Shown: piece after piece, positions 15,557-24,483 of the stretch | How the letters are laid out: every line of letters starts with the position of its first letter | Numbering within the stretch: position 1 is the stretch's first letter | Assembly (NCBI RefSeq): GCF_014323725.1 | Contig: NZ_JABVED010000014.1 | Span: forward strand, 101,804 to 165,803 | From: Actinokineospora xionganensis | Lineage (GTDB): Bacteria > Actinomycetota > Actinomycetes > Mycobacteriales > Pseudonocardiaceae | DNA length: 64,000 nucleotides | Direction: 5' to 3' | Notes under the pieces: model-generated | Database searches by the model: none | What the model was told of the DNA's origin: nothing | Seen by the model: only the letters and a program-made list of their open reading frames with translations | Program-made: the position numbers and the translations under genes

Positions 15557-16560
15557 TGGCGGCGACAATCGCCGGCGTCACGCGGCCCGCGGTTCCCAGC
15601 CGGGGGGTGCCCCACCGCCGCCGAGCTGACCGGCGGCGGTGGCGGCACCGGCTGACCGTGCTCAGCTTCCTGGCTCCCGCGCTCATCGGGATCTCGGTCT
15701 TCCTCATCTACCCGCTGCTGTCGGCCATCTACTTCTCGTTCACCCGGTTCGACCTGCTCACCGCCCCGGTCTGGGTGGGTCTGCGCAACTATGAGCACCT
15801 CTTCGGCAGCGACCAGACGGCGTGGAAGGCGGCAGCGAACACGCTGTGGCTGGTGGCCTTCCTGGTGCCCGCGCGGATGCTGGCGGCGCTGGCGACGGCC
15901 ATGCTGCTGACCACGGTGAAGCGCGGCGGGTCGGTCTTCCGGATCATCTTCTACCTGCCCGCCCTCGCTCCCCCGGTCGCCGCGACCATCGCGTTCGTGT
16001 TCCTGTTCAACCCGGCCACGGGGCCGGTGAACGAGCTGCTCGCGGTGTTCGGTGTGGACGGTCCACTGTGGTTCGACTCGCCGGAGTGGGCCAAACCATC
16101 ACTGGTGCTGCTGGGCACCTGGGCGGTCGGCGACCTGATGGTGATCTTCCTGGCCGGGCTGCTCGACGTGCCGAAGCCGCTGTACGAGGCCGCCTCGATC
16201 GACGGCGCGAGCAGCTGGCAGAAGTTCCGGTTCATCACCCTGCCGTCGATCTCCCCGGTGCTGATGTTCGCCGGCATCACCGGCGTGATCCAGACGCTGC
16301 AGTTCTTCACCCAGGCCGCGGTCGCGGCGAGCGTGGCCAGCGGCAAGGCCACCACGGGCGGCGGCATCTCGTCGACGTTCGGCTACCCCGACCAGGCGCT
16401 GCTGACCTACCCGATGCACCTGTACGTCTCGGGTTTCCGCTTCTACGACATGGGTTACGCGAACGCGCTCGCCGTCATGTTGTTCCTGGTCGCCTTCGCG
16501 GTGACCCTGGTCCTGCTGCGCCGGTTCCGGGTGTTCGTCACCGGAGGTGAGCGCGGATGA
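15556..16560 (+). CDS. Sugar ABC transporter permease (MalF/LacF type)
   Basis: A 334-residue inner-membrane permease. After a basic N-terminus, six membrane segments follow starting at LTVLSFLAPALIGISVFLIY, and the EAA loop is present as EAASIDGASSWQKFRFITLP. The ATG at 15556 shares one base with the stop of the binding protein. It pairs with the next permease, which it overlaps by 4 bp. Confidence 0.9.
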   Translation: MAATIAGVTRPAVPSRGVPHRRRADRRRWRHRLTVLSFLAPALIGISVFLIYPLLSAIYFSFTRFDLLTAPVWVGLRNYEHLFGSDQTAWKAAANTLWLVAFLVPARMLAALATAMLLTTVKRGGSVFRIIFYLPALAPPVAATIAFVFLFNPATGPVNELLAVFGVDGPLWFDSPEWAKPSLVLLGTWAVGDLMVIFLAGLLDVPKPLYEAASIDGASSWQKFRFITLPSISPVLMFAGITGVIQTLQFFTQAAVAASVASGKATTGGGISSTFGYPDQALLTYPMHLYVSGFRFYDMGYANALAVMLFLVAFAVTLVLLRRFRVFVTGGERG

Positions 16561-17381
16561 GGCAGTCCTGGCTGGTGGGCGTCGCCCGGCACAGCATCCT
16601 GATCGCCGTGGCCGTGATGTTCCTGGCGCCGTTCGGCTTCGTGCTCCTGACCTCGTTCATGACGAGCGAGCAGGCGCTGACGAGCGACTGGTGGCCGTCG
16701 TCGTGGCACCCGGAGAACTTCGTCACGATCTTCACCCAGGTCCCGATGCTGCGGTATCTGGGGAACACGCTGATGTACAGCGTGCTGGCGACACTGTTCA
16801 TGCTGCTCTCCAGCGTGCCCGCCGCCTATGCGCTGGCGAAGCTGCGGTGGCGCGGCAGCAACGCGACGTTCGTCGTGATCATCTGCATGATGATGCTGCC
16901 GCCCCAGGTGGTCACGGTGCCGCTTTACCTGATGTGGGCCGACGTCGGCCTGACCGGCACCCTGTGGCCGCTGATCCTGCCGATGCTGGCGGGCGACGCG
17001 TTCAGCATCTTCCTGCTGCGCCAGTTCCTGCTGACCATCCCGGCCGACTACCTCGACGCGGCCCGCATCGACGGCTGCGGCGAGTGGCAGGTGCTGCTGC
17101 GGGTCGTGCTGCCGATGGCCCGGCCGGGCATCGCCGCCACCGCGATCTTCCAGTTCTTCTTCACCTGGAACGACTACTACGGGCCGCTGCTCTACACCAG
17201 CGAGAGCCAGGAGTACTGGACGCTCTCGCTGGCGCTGTCGCAGTTCAAACATCTGCACCACGTCGAATGGAACCTCGTCATGGCGGCCACTGTGCTGGTG
17301 ATGGCACCGGTGATCATCGTTTTCTTCTTCGCCCAGAAGGCATTCGTACAGGGCGTCACACTCACGGGGGTGAAGGGATGA
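16557..17381 (+). CDS. Sugar ABC transporter permease (MalG/LacG type)
   Basis: A 274-residue second permease of the same importer. It has the MalG-type start (LIAVAVMFLAPFGFVLLTSF), six membrane segments, and an EAA loop DAARIDGCGEWQVLLRVVLP. It overlaps the upstream permease by 4 bp and the GH4 gene by 4 bp, showing tight coupling. Confidence 0.9.
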   Translation: MRQSWLVGVARHSILIAVAVMFLAPFGFVLLTSFMTSEQALTSDWWPSSWHPENFVTIFTQVPMLRYLGNTLMYSVLATLFMLLSSVPAAYALAKLRWRGSNATFVVIICMMMLPPQVVTVPLYLMWADVGLTGTLWPLILPMLAGDAFSIFLLRQFLLTIPADYLDAARIDGCGEWQVLLRVVLPMARPGIAATAIFQFFFTWNDYYGPLLYTSESQEYWTLSLALSQFKHLHHVEWNLVMAATVLVMAPVIIVFFFAQKAFVQGVTLTGVKG

Positions 17382-18628
17382 AGGTGGCCGTCGTCGGCGG
17401 CGGGTCGACGTACACGCCCGAACTGGTCGACGGGTTCGCCCGCTCCGGCCCGTTCGACGAGCTGGTGCTGATCGACCCGGCGGCCGACCGGCTGGCCGTG
17501 ATCGGCCCGTTCGCCCGGCGCATCCTCGCCCGGCACGGCCATCCCGGCCGTCTCAATTGGACAGATGATCTCGACGCGGGGCTCACCGACGCGGACATGG
17601 TGGTCATCCAGCTACGGGTGGGCGGGCAGGCCGCCCGGATCAGCGACGAGACGTTCCCGCTGGACTGCGGCTGCGTCGGTCAGGAGACCACGGGGGCCGG
17701 CGGGCTGGCGAAGGCCATGCGGACGGTGCCGGTCGTGCTCGACATCGCCCGGCGCGCCCGCGAACTGGCCGCGCCCGGGGCCTGGGTCGTGGCGTTCACC
17801 AACCCGGTCGGCATCGTCACCCGGGCGCTGCTCGATGACGGCCACCGCGCCGTCGGGCTGTGCAACGTCGCGATCGGCCTGCAGCGCCACGTCGCGGGGC
17901 TGCTGGACGTGCGGGCGGGCGAGGTCGTGCTCGACCATGTCGGCCTCAACCACCTGAGTTGGGAGCGCGCGGTCACCGTCGGCGGGACCGACCGGCTGCC
18001 GGACCTGCTCGCCGAGCACGTTGGCGCGCTGGCCGAGCAGGTCCGGCTTCCATCACGGATCCTGGAGCTGACCGGCACGATCCCGTCCTACTACCTGCGC
18101 TACTTCTACTGCCACGACGAGGTTGTCACCGAACAGCGCGCAACCCCGTCACGCGGGCAGCGGGTCGCCGACATCGAGCGCGAACTGCTGGCCATGTACG
18201 CCGATCCCCTGCTGGACACCAAACCGGCCCTGCTCGGCGAGCGTGGTGGCGCGTACTACTCGGAGGCCGCGGTCGGGCTGATCGCCTCACTCGCCGGGGA
18301 CGACCAGGCGGTGCACGCGGTCAACGTGCGCAACGACGGGACGCTGCCGAACCTGGCCGACGACGCGGTCGTCGAGGTGTCCTGCCGGGTGGGGGCGCTG
18401 GGCGCGACGCCGCTGCCGACCGCGCCGCTCGGGCCCGACCTCGCGGGTCTGGTCGGCCACGTGTCCGGCTACGAGGAACTCGCGGTCCAAGCCGCGGTCC
18501 ATGGCGGACGCGACCGGGTGTTCCGCGCCCTGCTGGCGCATCCGCTGGTCGGCCAGTTCGACCTCGCCGAGCAGCTGACCGACCGGCTGCTGGCCGAGAA
18601 CGCCGCACACCTGGCCTGGGCCAGATGA
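17378..18628 (+). CDS. Glycoside hydrolase family 4 (6-phospho-glycosidase type)
   Basis: A 416-residue NAD+- and Mn2+-dependent glycosidase that works by oxidation, elimination and reduction. The Rossmann motif is VVGGGSTYTPEL at the N-terminus; NPVGIVT, the metal-binding Cys in LCNVAIG and the metal-binding His in GLNHLSW are all present. Most GH4 enzymes of this subgroup act on 6-phospho-beta-glucosides. Because uptake here is by an ABC transporter and not a PTS, the neighbouring kinase gene may provide the phosphate. ATG at 17378 overlaps the permease stop, and ATGA overlaps the kinase. Confidence 0.87.
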   Translation: MKVAVVGGGSTYTPELVDGFARSGPFDELVLIDPAADRLAVIGPFARRILARHGHPGRLNWTDDLDAGLTDADMVVIQLRVGGQAARISDETFPLDCGCVGQETTGAGGLAKAMRTVPVVLDIARRARELAAPGAWVVAFTNPVGIVTRALLDDGHRAVGLCNVAIGLQRHVAGLLDVRAGEVVLDHVGLNHLSWERAVTVGGTDRLPDLLAEHVGALAEQVRLPSRILELTGTIPSYYLRYFYCHDEVVTEQRATPSRGQRVADIERELLAMYADPLLDTKPALLGERGGAYYSEAAVGLIASLAGDDQAVHAVNVRNDGTLPNLADDAVVEVSCRVGALGATPLPTAPLGPDLAGLVGHVSGYEELAVQAAVHGGRDRVFRALLAHPLVGQFDLAEQLTDRLLAENAAHLAWAR

Positions 18629-19611
18629 GCGTGTTCCTCGCCGTGGACGGCGGCAACTCCAAGACCGAGGTGCTGGTCGGCGACACCGACGGGCAGGTCG
18701 TGGGCTTCGCCCGGGGCGGCGGGACCAACCACCAGACCTCGGGCGGGCTGTCCGCGGTGATGGGCAAGCTCACGCAGCTGGTGCGCGGCGTCGGCGACGG
18801 CAGGCGCCCGGAACTGGCTGTCGTCTGCCTGGCGGGAGCGGACCTGCCGGTCGAGGTCGCCGCGCTCACCGCGGCGGTCGAGACGGCGGACTGGGCCGAC
18901 AAGTCCATTGTGGACAACGACATGGCGGCGCTGTTGCGGGCGGGCACCGAAGCCCCCGACGCCGTCGCGGTGGTGTGCGGGGCGGGGATCAACTGCCTGG
19001 GCCGCGCGGCGGACGGCCGGATGGTCCGGTTTCCCGCACTCGGCCACGTCTCCGGCGACTGGGGCGGTGGCCAGCACCTCGGTGCGCTCGCGCTGTGGCA
19101 CGCCGCCCGGGCCGAGGACGGCCGCGGCCAGGCGACCGCCCTGGTCGCCGCCGTGGCCGGGCACTTCGACCGCAGCACCGCCGCCGAGGTGTCCGCCGCC
19201 GTGCACCTCGGCGAGATCTCCCCGCGGCGGCTGGGCGAGCTGAGCCCGGTGCTGTTCCGGGTCTCGGCGGCGGGCGACGAGGTGGCGCGTTCGGTGGTGG
19301 CCAGGCAGGCCGACGAGATCGTCGCCCTGGCCACCGCCGCGCTGCGCAGGCTCGACCTGCTCGCCGCGCCTGCCACCGTGGTGCTCGGCGGCGGGGTGCT
19401 CCGCGCCCTCGACCCACTGCTGTTCCAACTGGTCAGCGCCGGTCTGCACGCCGAAGCGCCGCGCGCGGAGATCACGCTGGTCACCGATCCGCCGGTCGTG
19501 GGCGCCGCCCTGCTGGCGATGGACACACTCGGGGCGGACCGACCCGCCCAGGAGGCGATGCGCGCGCAAGTGCGGCGCCTGATCGCCGCACACCAACCGG
19601 GAGAGCTCTGA
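18625..19611 (+). CDS. BadF/BadG/BcrA-type ATPase, probable N-acetylglucosamine kinase
   Basis: A 328-residue sugar kinase of the ASKHA fold. The phosphate-1 motif is AVDGGNSKTEVLVGD, followed by GGGTNHQ, the adenosine-region VVCGAGINCLG and a C-terminal VVLGGGVLRA. This subgroup contains eukaryote-like GlcNAc kinases; the sugar here is inferred from the dre site and the transporter. The start overlaps GH4 by ATGA. Codons 93-97 contain a GTCCATTGTGGAC palindrome with an unusual ATT codon. Confidence 0.82.
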   Translation: MSVFLAVDGGNSKTEVLVGDTDGQVVGFARGGGTNHQTSGGLSAVMGKLTQLVRGVGDGRRPELAVVCLAGADLPVEVAALTAAVETADWADKSIVDNDMAALLRAGTEAPDAVAVVCGAGINCLGRAADGRMVRFPALGHVSGDWGGGQHLGALALWHAARAEDGRGQATALVAAVAGHFDRSTAAEVSAAVHLGEISPRRLGELSPVLFRVSAAGDEVARSVVARQADEIVALATAALRRLDLLAAPATVVLGGGVLRALDPLLFQLVSAGLHAEAPRAEITLVTDPPVVGAALLAMDTLGADRPAQEAMRAQVRRLIAAHQPGEL

Positions 19612-19628
19612 CAACAAGGAGGAACGAC

Positions 19629-21071
19629 GTGCGACCCTTCGCCAAACCACGTTCGCGAACGACCGGTGCCTTTCTCGCCTTGGGGGCCGCCACCGCGATG
19701 GTGGCGATCGTCCTGCCGACCCAGCCGGTGTCCGCCGCTCCGACGGTGCACCAGGCCGAAGCCGCGACCGTGTCCCAGGGGGTGGTCGAGTCCAACCACG
19801 CCGGCTTCACCGGGACCGGGTTCGTCAACTACCACAACGTGAGCGGCAGCTACGCCGAGTTCACCGTGACCGCCGCCGCGGCGGGGCCGACCACGTTGAC
19901 CTTCCGCTTCGCCAACGGCACCACGGCCAACCGGCCGATGGATATCCGGGTCAACGGGGCGCTCGCCGCCGACGACCTCGCCTTCGGCCCCACGGGCGCC
20001 TGGTCGACGTGGAAGACCGCGTCGACCACCGCGACGCTGGCCGCGGGCACCAACCGGATCCGGGCCACCGCGGTCGCCGCCACCGGCGGGCCGAACCTCG
20101 ACAGCCTCACGATCGGCGGCCCGACCGCAGGCTCGACACCCGCCGCGATCAACGGCCAGCTGAAGGTCTGCGGCACGAAACTGTGCAACCAGTACGGAAA
20201 ACCGATCCAGCTGCGCGGCGCCAGCACGCATGGACTGCAGTGGTACAGCAACTGCGTCAGCGGCGCCTCGCTCGACGCGCTCGCCACGGACTGGAACGGC
20301 GATGTCCTGCGGATCTCGATGTACATCCAGGAAGGCGGGTATGAGACCAACCCGCGCTACTACACCGATCTGGTCCACTCGATCATCGAGCAGGCCACGG
20401 CCCGCGGGATGTACGCGATCGTGGACTGGCACATGCTCAGCCCGGGCGACCCGTACCACAACCTGAGCCGTGCCAAGACCTTCTTCACCGAGATCGCCCA
20501 GCGGCACAACAACAAGACGAACCTGCTCTACGAGATCGCCAACGAGCCCAGTGGCGTGAGCTGGTCGCGGATCAAGTCCTACGCCCAGGAGCTGATCCCG
20601 GTGATCCGCGCGCACGACCCGCAGACGCCTATCCTGGTCGGCACCCGCGCGTGGTCGTCGCTCGGCGTGTCCGAGGGCGGCAGCGAGGCCGAGGTCGTCA
20701 ACAATCCGGTGGCGGCGGCCAACATCATGTACGTCTTCCACTTCTACGCCGCCTCCCACACCGACGAGTACCTCAACACGCTCTCGCGGGCGGCCGACCG
20801 GATCCCGGTGTTCGTCACGGAGTTCGGCACCCAGGACTACAGCGGTGACGGCGCGAACAACTTCACCATGTCGCAGCGGTACCTGGACTTGATGGCGACG
20901 AAGAAGATCAGCTGGGTCAACTGGAACTTCTCCGACGACCAGCGCTCGGGTGCGGTCTTCCAGCCGGGGACCTGCCCTGGCGGCCCGTACGCGGGCACCT
21001 CGCGGCTCAAGCCCGCGGGCGTGTGGATCCGTGAACGGATGCGGACCGCGGACAACTTCCCGACAAGCTGA
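19629..21071 (+). CDS. Secreted GH5 endoglucanase-type enzyme with N-terminal CBM35/CBM6-like module
   Basis: A 480-residue exported glycosidase. Signal peptide residues 1 to about 36 (ending VSAAP); a carbohydrate-binding beta-sandwich about 40-160 (HQAEAATVS, FVNYHNVSGSYAEFTV, LDSLTIGG); then a GH5 barrel with the acid/base Glu in EIANEPSG (about residue 306) and the nucleophile in FVTEFGTQ (about 398), a GH5_2-like pattern. AAGGAGGAAC precedes the GTG start 17 bp after the kinase, so it may be the last gene of the uptake operon. It would release beta-linked oligosaccharides outside the cell. Confidence 0.88.
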   Translation: MRPFAKPRSRTTGAFLALGAATAMVAIVLPTQPVSAAPTVHQAEAATVSQGVVESNHAGFTGTGFVNYHNVSGSYAEFTVTAAAAGPTTLTFRFANGTTANRPMDIRVNGALAADDLAFGPTGAWSTWKTASTTATLAAGTNRIRATAVAATGGPNLDSLTIGGPTAGSTPAAINGQLKVCGTKLCNQYGKPIQLRGASTHGLQWYSNCVSGASLDALATDWNGDVLRISMYIQEGGYETNPRYYTDLVHSIIEQATARGMYAIVDWHMLSPGDPYHNLSRAKTFFTEIAQRHNNKTNLLYEIANEPSGVSWSRIKSYAQELIPVIRAHDPQTPILVGTRAWSSLGVSEGGSEAEVVNNPVAAANIMYVFHFYAASHTDEYLNTLSRAADRIPVFVTEFGTQDYSGDGANNFTMSQRYLDLMATKKISWVNWNFSDDQRSGAVFQPGTCPGGPYAGTSRLKPAGVWIRERMRTADNFPTS

Positions 21072-21083
21072 GCTGACCGAGCG

Positions 21084-21113
21084 GCGGGTCCCGGTGCGCG
21101 CGCCGGGGCCCGC
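21084..21113 (+). terminator. Hairpin terminator after GH5
   Basis: 11-bp stem (21084-21094 with 21103-21113) with one G.T pair and an 8-base loop, 13 bp after the stop codon. No strong T-run. Confidence 0.55.
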
Positions 21114-21180
21114 GTTCGTAACGACCCGATCTTCGACGCGATGTAGTGGTCTGACACCTCTCTGTCGACCTTGGACTCGC

Positions 21181-24100
21181 ATGCAGCGTCACACCGGGTT
21201 CGCCGTCGAGTCCGCAAGCGGCGACAGCCCACTCAAGCTGATCAACGACTATCTCGCCGTGCTGGGCTGGCGGTTGCCTGCTGCGTTCATCGCGGTCCTG
21301 GCAGGACTGCTCCTGCTCGGCGTGGTGCTGACCATCATCAAACCGCTGGCCCCGCTGGTGCGCCAGTGCTGGATCTTCACGACGTGGATCGCCCGGCGCC
21401 GGGTGAGCGCCGAGCGGCGCAGGCAGCGCAGGCGGCGGATGTTCGCCACGCATGTCGATGACCAACTGCGGCACTTGGAGCTGCAGGAGGACTGGCGCGA
21501 CGAGAAGTACGCCGAGCTGGAAGCCGAAGTCGAGGTGGAGCGGAGTTGGCGCGGCCGGTGGCTGCGCAAGCTGATGCCGTTCCGCCGCGCGCAGCTGCAG
21601 CGAGTCAAGTCCCTGTCGAGTGCCCTGGCTCGCAGCGCGGAGCCGCTGGTCCTGCTCGAAGGCGAGCCGGGCGCGGGTAAGAGCGTAGCGCTGCGCCACC
21701 TTGCCCGGAAACTGGCCCGAAGCGCGGCGGACAGTCGGGATCCGCGCTCCGTGATCCCGCTCTACCTCAACCTGAAGTCCCTCGACGTACGCCCAGAGCA
21801 GGTCTCACCCGACGAGATCCGCCGCTTCGTGCTCACCACGCTCAACGAGGTCAACAGCCGCGACGTGCAAGATGTGCTCGACGAGGAGTTCGACCGGGGG
21901 CTGGAGGAGGGCACCTGGCTGTTCCTCTTCGACTCGTTCGACGAGATACCGGACCTCCTCTCCGCTGAGGACGCCCGCGAGATCGCGCCCCGGTACGCGC
22001 GGGCGATCGCCGGTTTCCTCGGGCCGTTCACCCGGTGTCGGGGCATCGTGGCGTCCCGCGACTTCAGCAGCCCGGACATCGTCCAGTTCACCCGCTTCCG
22101 CATCCTGCGGCTGTCGCAGCGCCAGCAGCAGCGGCTCATCACCCGCGCCGACCTGCAGCGCCCGGTCGACCGGGCGCTGCGCGCGGGACTGGCGACCGCT
22201 TCGCGGGACATCACGACCTTCGCCGGGAACCCCATGTTCCTTGGCCTGCTGTGCGAACACCTGCGCAACGGTGTCGAGTTCCCCGCGAGTTCGCACTCGG
22301 TGTTCGAGGAGTACCTGGCGCACCGACTGCGCCGCGACGCCGAGCGGATAGAGGCGCGGTTCGGGGTCGGAGTCGAGTTCGTCAGGGCGGGCGCCGAGGA
22401 GGTCGCGTTCCTGATGGCCGCGACCCCGCGGATGGGCCTCACCCCGGAGCGATCGACGCTGCGCGGGCTGGCCTCGTCCATGGAGCGGCTGGCACCCACC
22501 TCGCTCACCACCGTGCTCGACGTGCTGGAGTACTCGAAGCTCGGCCGCGGCGACACCAACGCCGGGAACGAGCCGACCTTCTCGTTTGTCCACCGTCGCT
22601 TCCAGGAGTATTTCGCGACCTGCGTGGTGATCCGCGACTTCGCCCGGGTGCCGGTGACCGCGCTGATCGACAATGACCAGTGGCGCGAAACCGCCGTCAC
22701 CCTGCTCCAGTCGCAGGAAGACCCCGCGGTGATCCCCCTGATCGATGAGGCGCACCGCAGACTGTGCCGCTACACCGGCGAGGTCTCCGGGGACCGGTTC
22801 CGATGGCCGTCCGGCTGCCTGCACCTGCTGGGAATCCTGGCGACGGGACTGGAGATCAACCCGGGCCGGGTTCCGGCCGAGATGCGCACGCTGGTGGACG
22901 ATCTCCTGACCAGCGCCTGGTCCCAGGGCCATCGGCTCGACAAGCGGCGTTCCTTGGCCTTCGTGAGCATCGCGAGCACCCCGACCGCCGAACACCTGTT
23001 GACCGAGGCATTCCGCTCCCGAAACGACTACCTGCGCGAAGGCGCTTTCCGGGCGGCGGGGTCACTGCCGGACCTCACCGACACGATGCGGGGACAGATC
23101 CGTCGGACGCTGCTCGGCGTCGCGAGCACCTCGGCCCTCTACACCAAGCGTGCTTCGACGGTCGCCCAGGTCAAGCGGCTCGCGCGCCCTGCGGAGTTCC
23201 TGCGTCTGCTCGCCCTGCTGACCTTCGCGATGCCGCTCGCGCTCGGCTTCTCGGTCGGCGGCACACTGGCCGTGATGACGGCCTCGGACACGCGGGCCCT
23301 CGTCCTGGACTCGGTGGCGTGGCTCGTCGCCCAGGTCTTCATCGTGGTGGCGGCGGCGGCCGTTCTGCGGACGCTGTTCTCCACCGCCGCGCTGCGCCGT
23401 GGCGGCAGGCTCGGCGCCTACCCAGCGCCACCATTGGAAGACCGGCTGTGGCGCGGCGCGGTGATCACGATCATGCTCGTCCTGAACACCTTGTTGTGTA
23501 CCGCCTCCGTAGGGGCACTGATGGGCGGCCCGAGTATCCCGGCGCTGGCGCTTTCCGCCTACGGCGCGCTGTGGGCCCCCGCGGTGATCTGGGTGGCCCG
23601 CCGCGGGATCGGCATCCATCCGGCTCTCTGGCTCATTCTCCCCGCGCTACTGGTCACCATCGGCACGGCACGGCTGCCCGGCTGGTTCCGCGAGCGCGTC
23701 GAGCAGGTGTGGGTGGCCGGCACGAGCCCGCGCAGGCTGATCCTGGATTACCTGAGCGCGACACTGCGGTCAGTGGTCCTCCGATTGGCGGGCTACACGT
23801 TGGTCGCCATCGTGATCGCTGTGCTCGGCGCGGCCATGATCACCGTGATGCCCGAGCTCTACGGACCCACTCCCCCGGCGCTGCTCGTGTGGGCGTTCGG
23901 GATTCCCCTCATGGCCGCCGCGGCGGTTCAGGGGGCCGTGAGCGGCCTCGGCCTGCTGCCCCGGGCGGCCCGGGCCAGGTCCGCGGACGACGTCCTCGAC
24001 CTGTTCGCCCGGGCCCGCGGCGACGAAGCGGTCACCCTGCTGACCAACCGCTTCACCAGTCTTCGACTCAACCAGGACCCCGAGGTCCGGGCCGTGTTGG

Positions 24101-24315
24101 AGGACTTGGTGGGCGAGATCGAGCGCGCCCAGCTGATCGCGCTGCTCGAACAGCGACTGTGCGTTCGGGAGTCATGCCCGAGCCTGGCCGCGCGCGAAGT
24201 CCCCGCCCATCCCGTGCTCGACTCGTACCCGCTGCGCCGGTGGACCCGGCTCAGGGTGCGGTCGGTGCGCGAGGAAACCATCGACGACTTGGCACGCCTC
24301 GCCGAGCAGGAGTAG
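21181..24315 (+). CDS. NACHT-type NTPase with N- and C-terminal membrane segments
   Basis: A 1044-residue protein. One membrane helix (about residues 32-53) is followed by a charged, coiled-coil-prone stretch (about 70-140, Arg/Glu-rich). The NACHT NTPase core has Walker A GEPGAGKS (161-168) and Walker B LFLFDSFDEI (about 247-256), then a GNPMFLGLLCEHL winged-helix-type region and a FSFVHRRFQEYFATC motif (near 470), both typical of NACHT proteins. A helical-repeat region follows, and residues about 680-930 hold around seven hydrophobic segments. STAND/NACHT proteins act as signal-triggered switches, many in cell death or phage defence; no effector domain is recognisable here. I start at the ATG at 21181; its ribosome binding site is weak. 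Confidence 0.82.
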   Translation: MQRHTGFAVESASGDSPLKLINDYLAVLGWRLPAAFIAVLAGLLLLGVVLTIIKPLAPLVRQCWIFTTWIARRRVSAERRRQRRRRMFATHVDDQLRHLELQEDWRDEKYAELEAEVEVERSWRGRWLRKLMPFRRAQLQRVKSLSSALARSAEPLVLLEGEPGAGKSVALRHLARKLARSAADSRDPRSVIPLYLNLKSLDVRPEQVSPDEIRRFVLTTLNEVNSRDVQDVLDEEFDRGLEEGTWLFLFDSFDEIPDLLSAEDAREIAPRYARAIAGFLGPFTRCRGIVASRDFSSPDIVQFTRFRILRLSQRQQQRLITRADLQRPVDRALRAGLATASRDITTFAGNPMFLGLLCEHLRNGVEFPASSHSVFEEYLAHRLRRDAERIEARFGVGVEFVRAGAEEVAFLMAATPRMGLTPERSTLRGLASSMERLAPTSLTTVLDVLEYSKLGRGDTNAGNEPTFSFVHRRFQEYFATCVVIRDFARVPVTALIDNDQWRETAVTLLQSQEDPAVIPLIDEAHRRLCRYTGEVSGDRFRWPSGCLHLLGILATGLEINPGRVPAEMRTLVDDLLTSAWSQGHRLDKRRSLAFVSIASTPTAEHLLTEAFRSRNDYLREGAFRAAGSLPDLTDTMRGQIRRTLLGVASTSALYTKRASTVAQVKRLARPAEFLRLLALLTFAMPLALGFSVGGTLAVMTASDTRALVLDSVAWLVAQVFIVVAAAAVLRTLFSTAALRRGGRLGAYPAPPLEDRLWRGAVITIMLVLNTLLCTASVGALMGGPSIPALALSAYGALWAPAVIWVARRGIGIHPALWLILPALLVTIGTARLPGWFRERVEQVWVAGTSPRRLILDYLSATLRSVVLRLAGYTLVAIVIAVLGAAMITVMPELYGPTPPALLVWAFGIPLMAAAAVQGAVSGLGLLPRAARARSADDVLDLFARARGDEAVTLLTNRFTSLRLNQDPEVRAVLEDLVGEIERAQLIALLEQRLCVRESCPSLAAREVPAHPVLDSYPLRRWTRLRVRSVREETIDDLARLAEQE

Positions 24316-24440
24316 CGGGCCGTGAGATGGCCATGCCCACCAGCGTGTCGACTTCCCGCCGGGAGTTCCACTGGTCGACGCCCTGGTCGACTGGCGAAAT
24401 TGCTCCGTCGACCTGGGGATCGCAGTCAGAACGCGCGGCG

Positions 24441-24470
24441 CGGTGGCCCCGACGCAGGTCGGGGCCACCG
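24441..24470. terminator. Bidirectional terminator between NACHT and GH20 genes
   Basis: A perfect 13-bp stem (24441-24453 with 24458-24470) with a GCAG loop lies between two convergent genes, 14 bp from the GH20 stop. Confidence 0.75.
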
Positions 24471-24483
24471 GGTCGGGGCGCGG

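Noticed and set aside
14240..17381. Missing ABC ATPase as a sign of a broken importer
   Set aside because: Actinobacterial sugar importers commonly share one MsiK-type ATPase encoded elsewhere; both importers here lack one in the same way.
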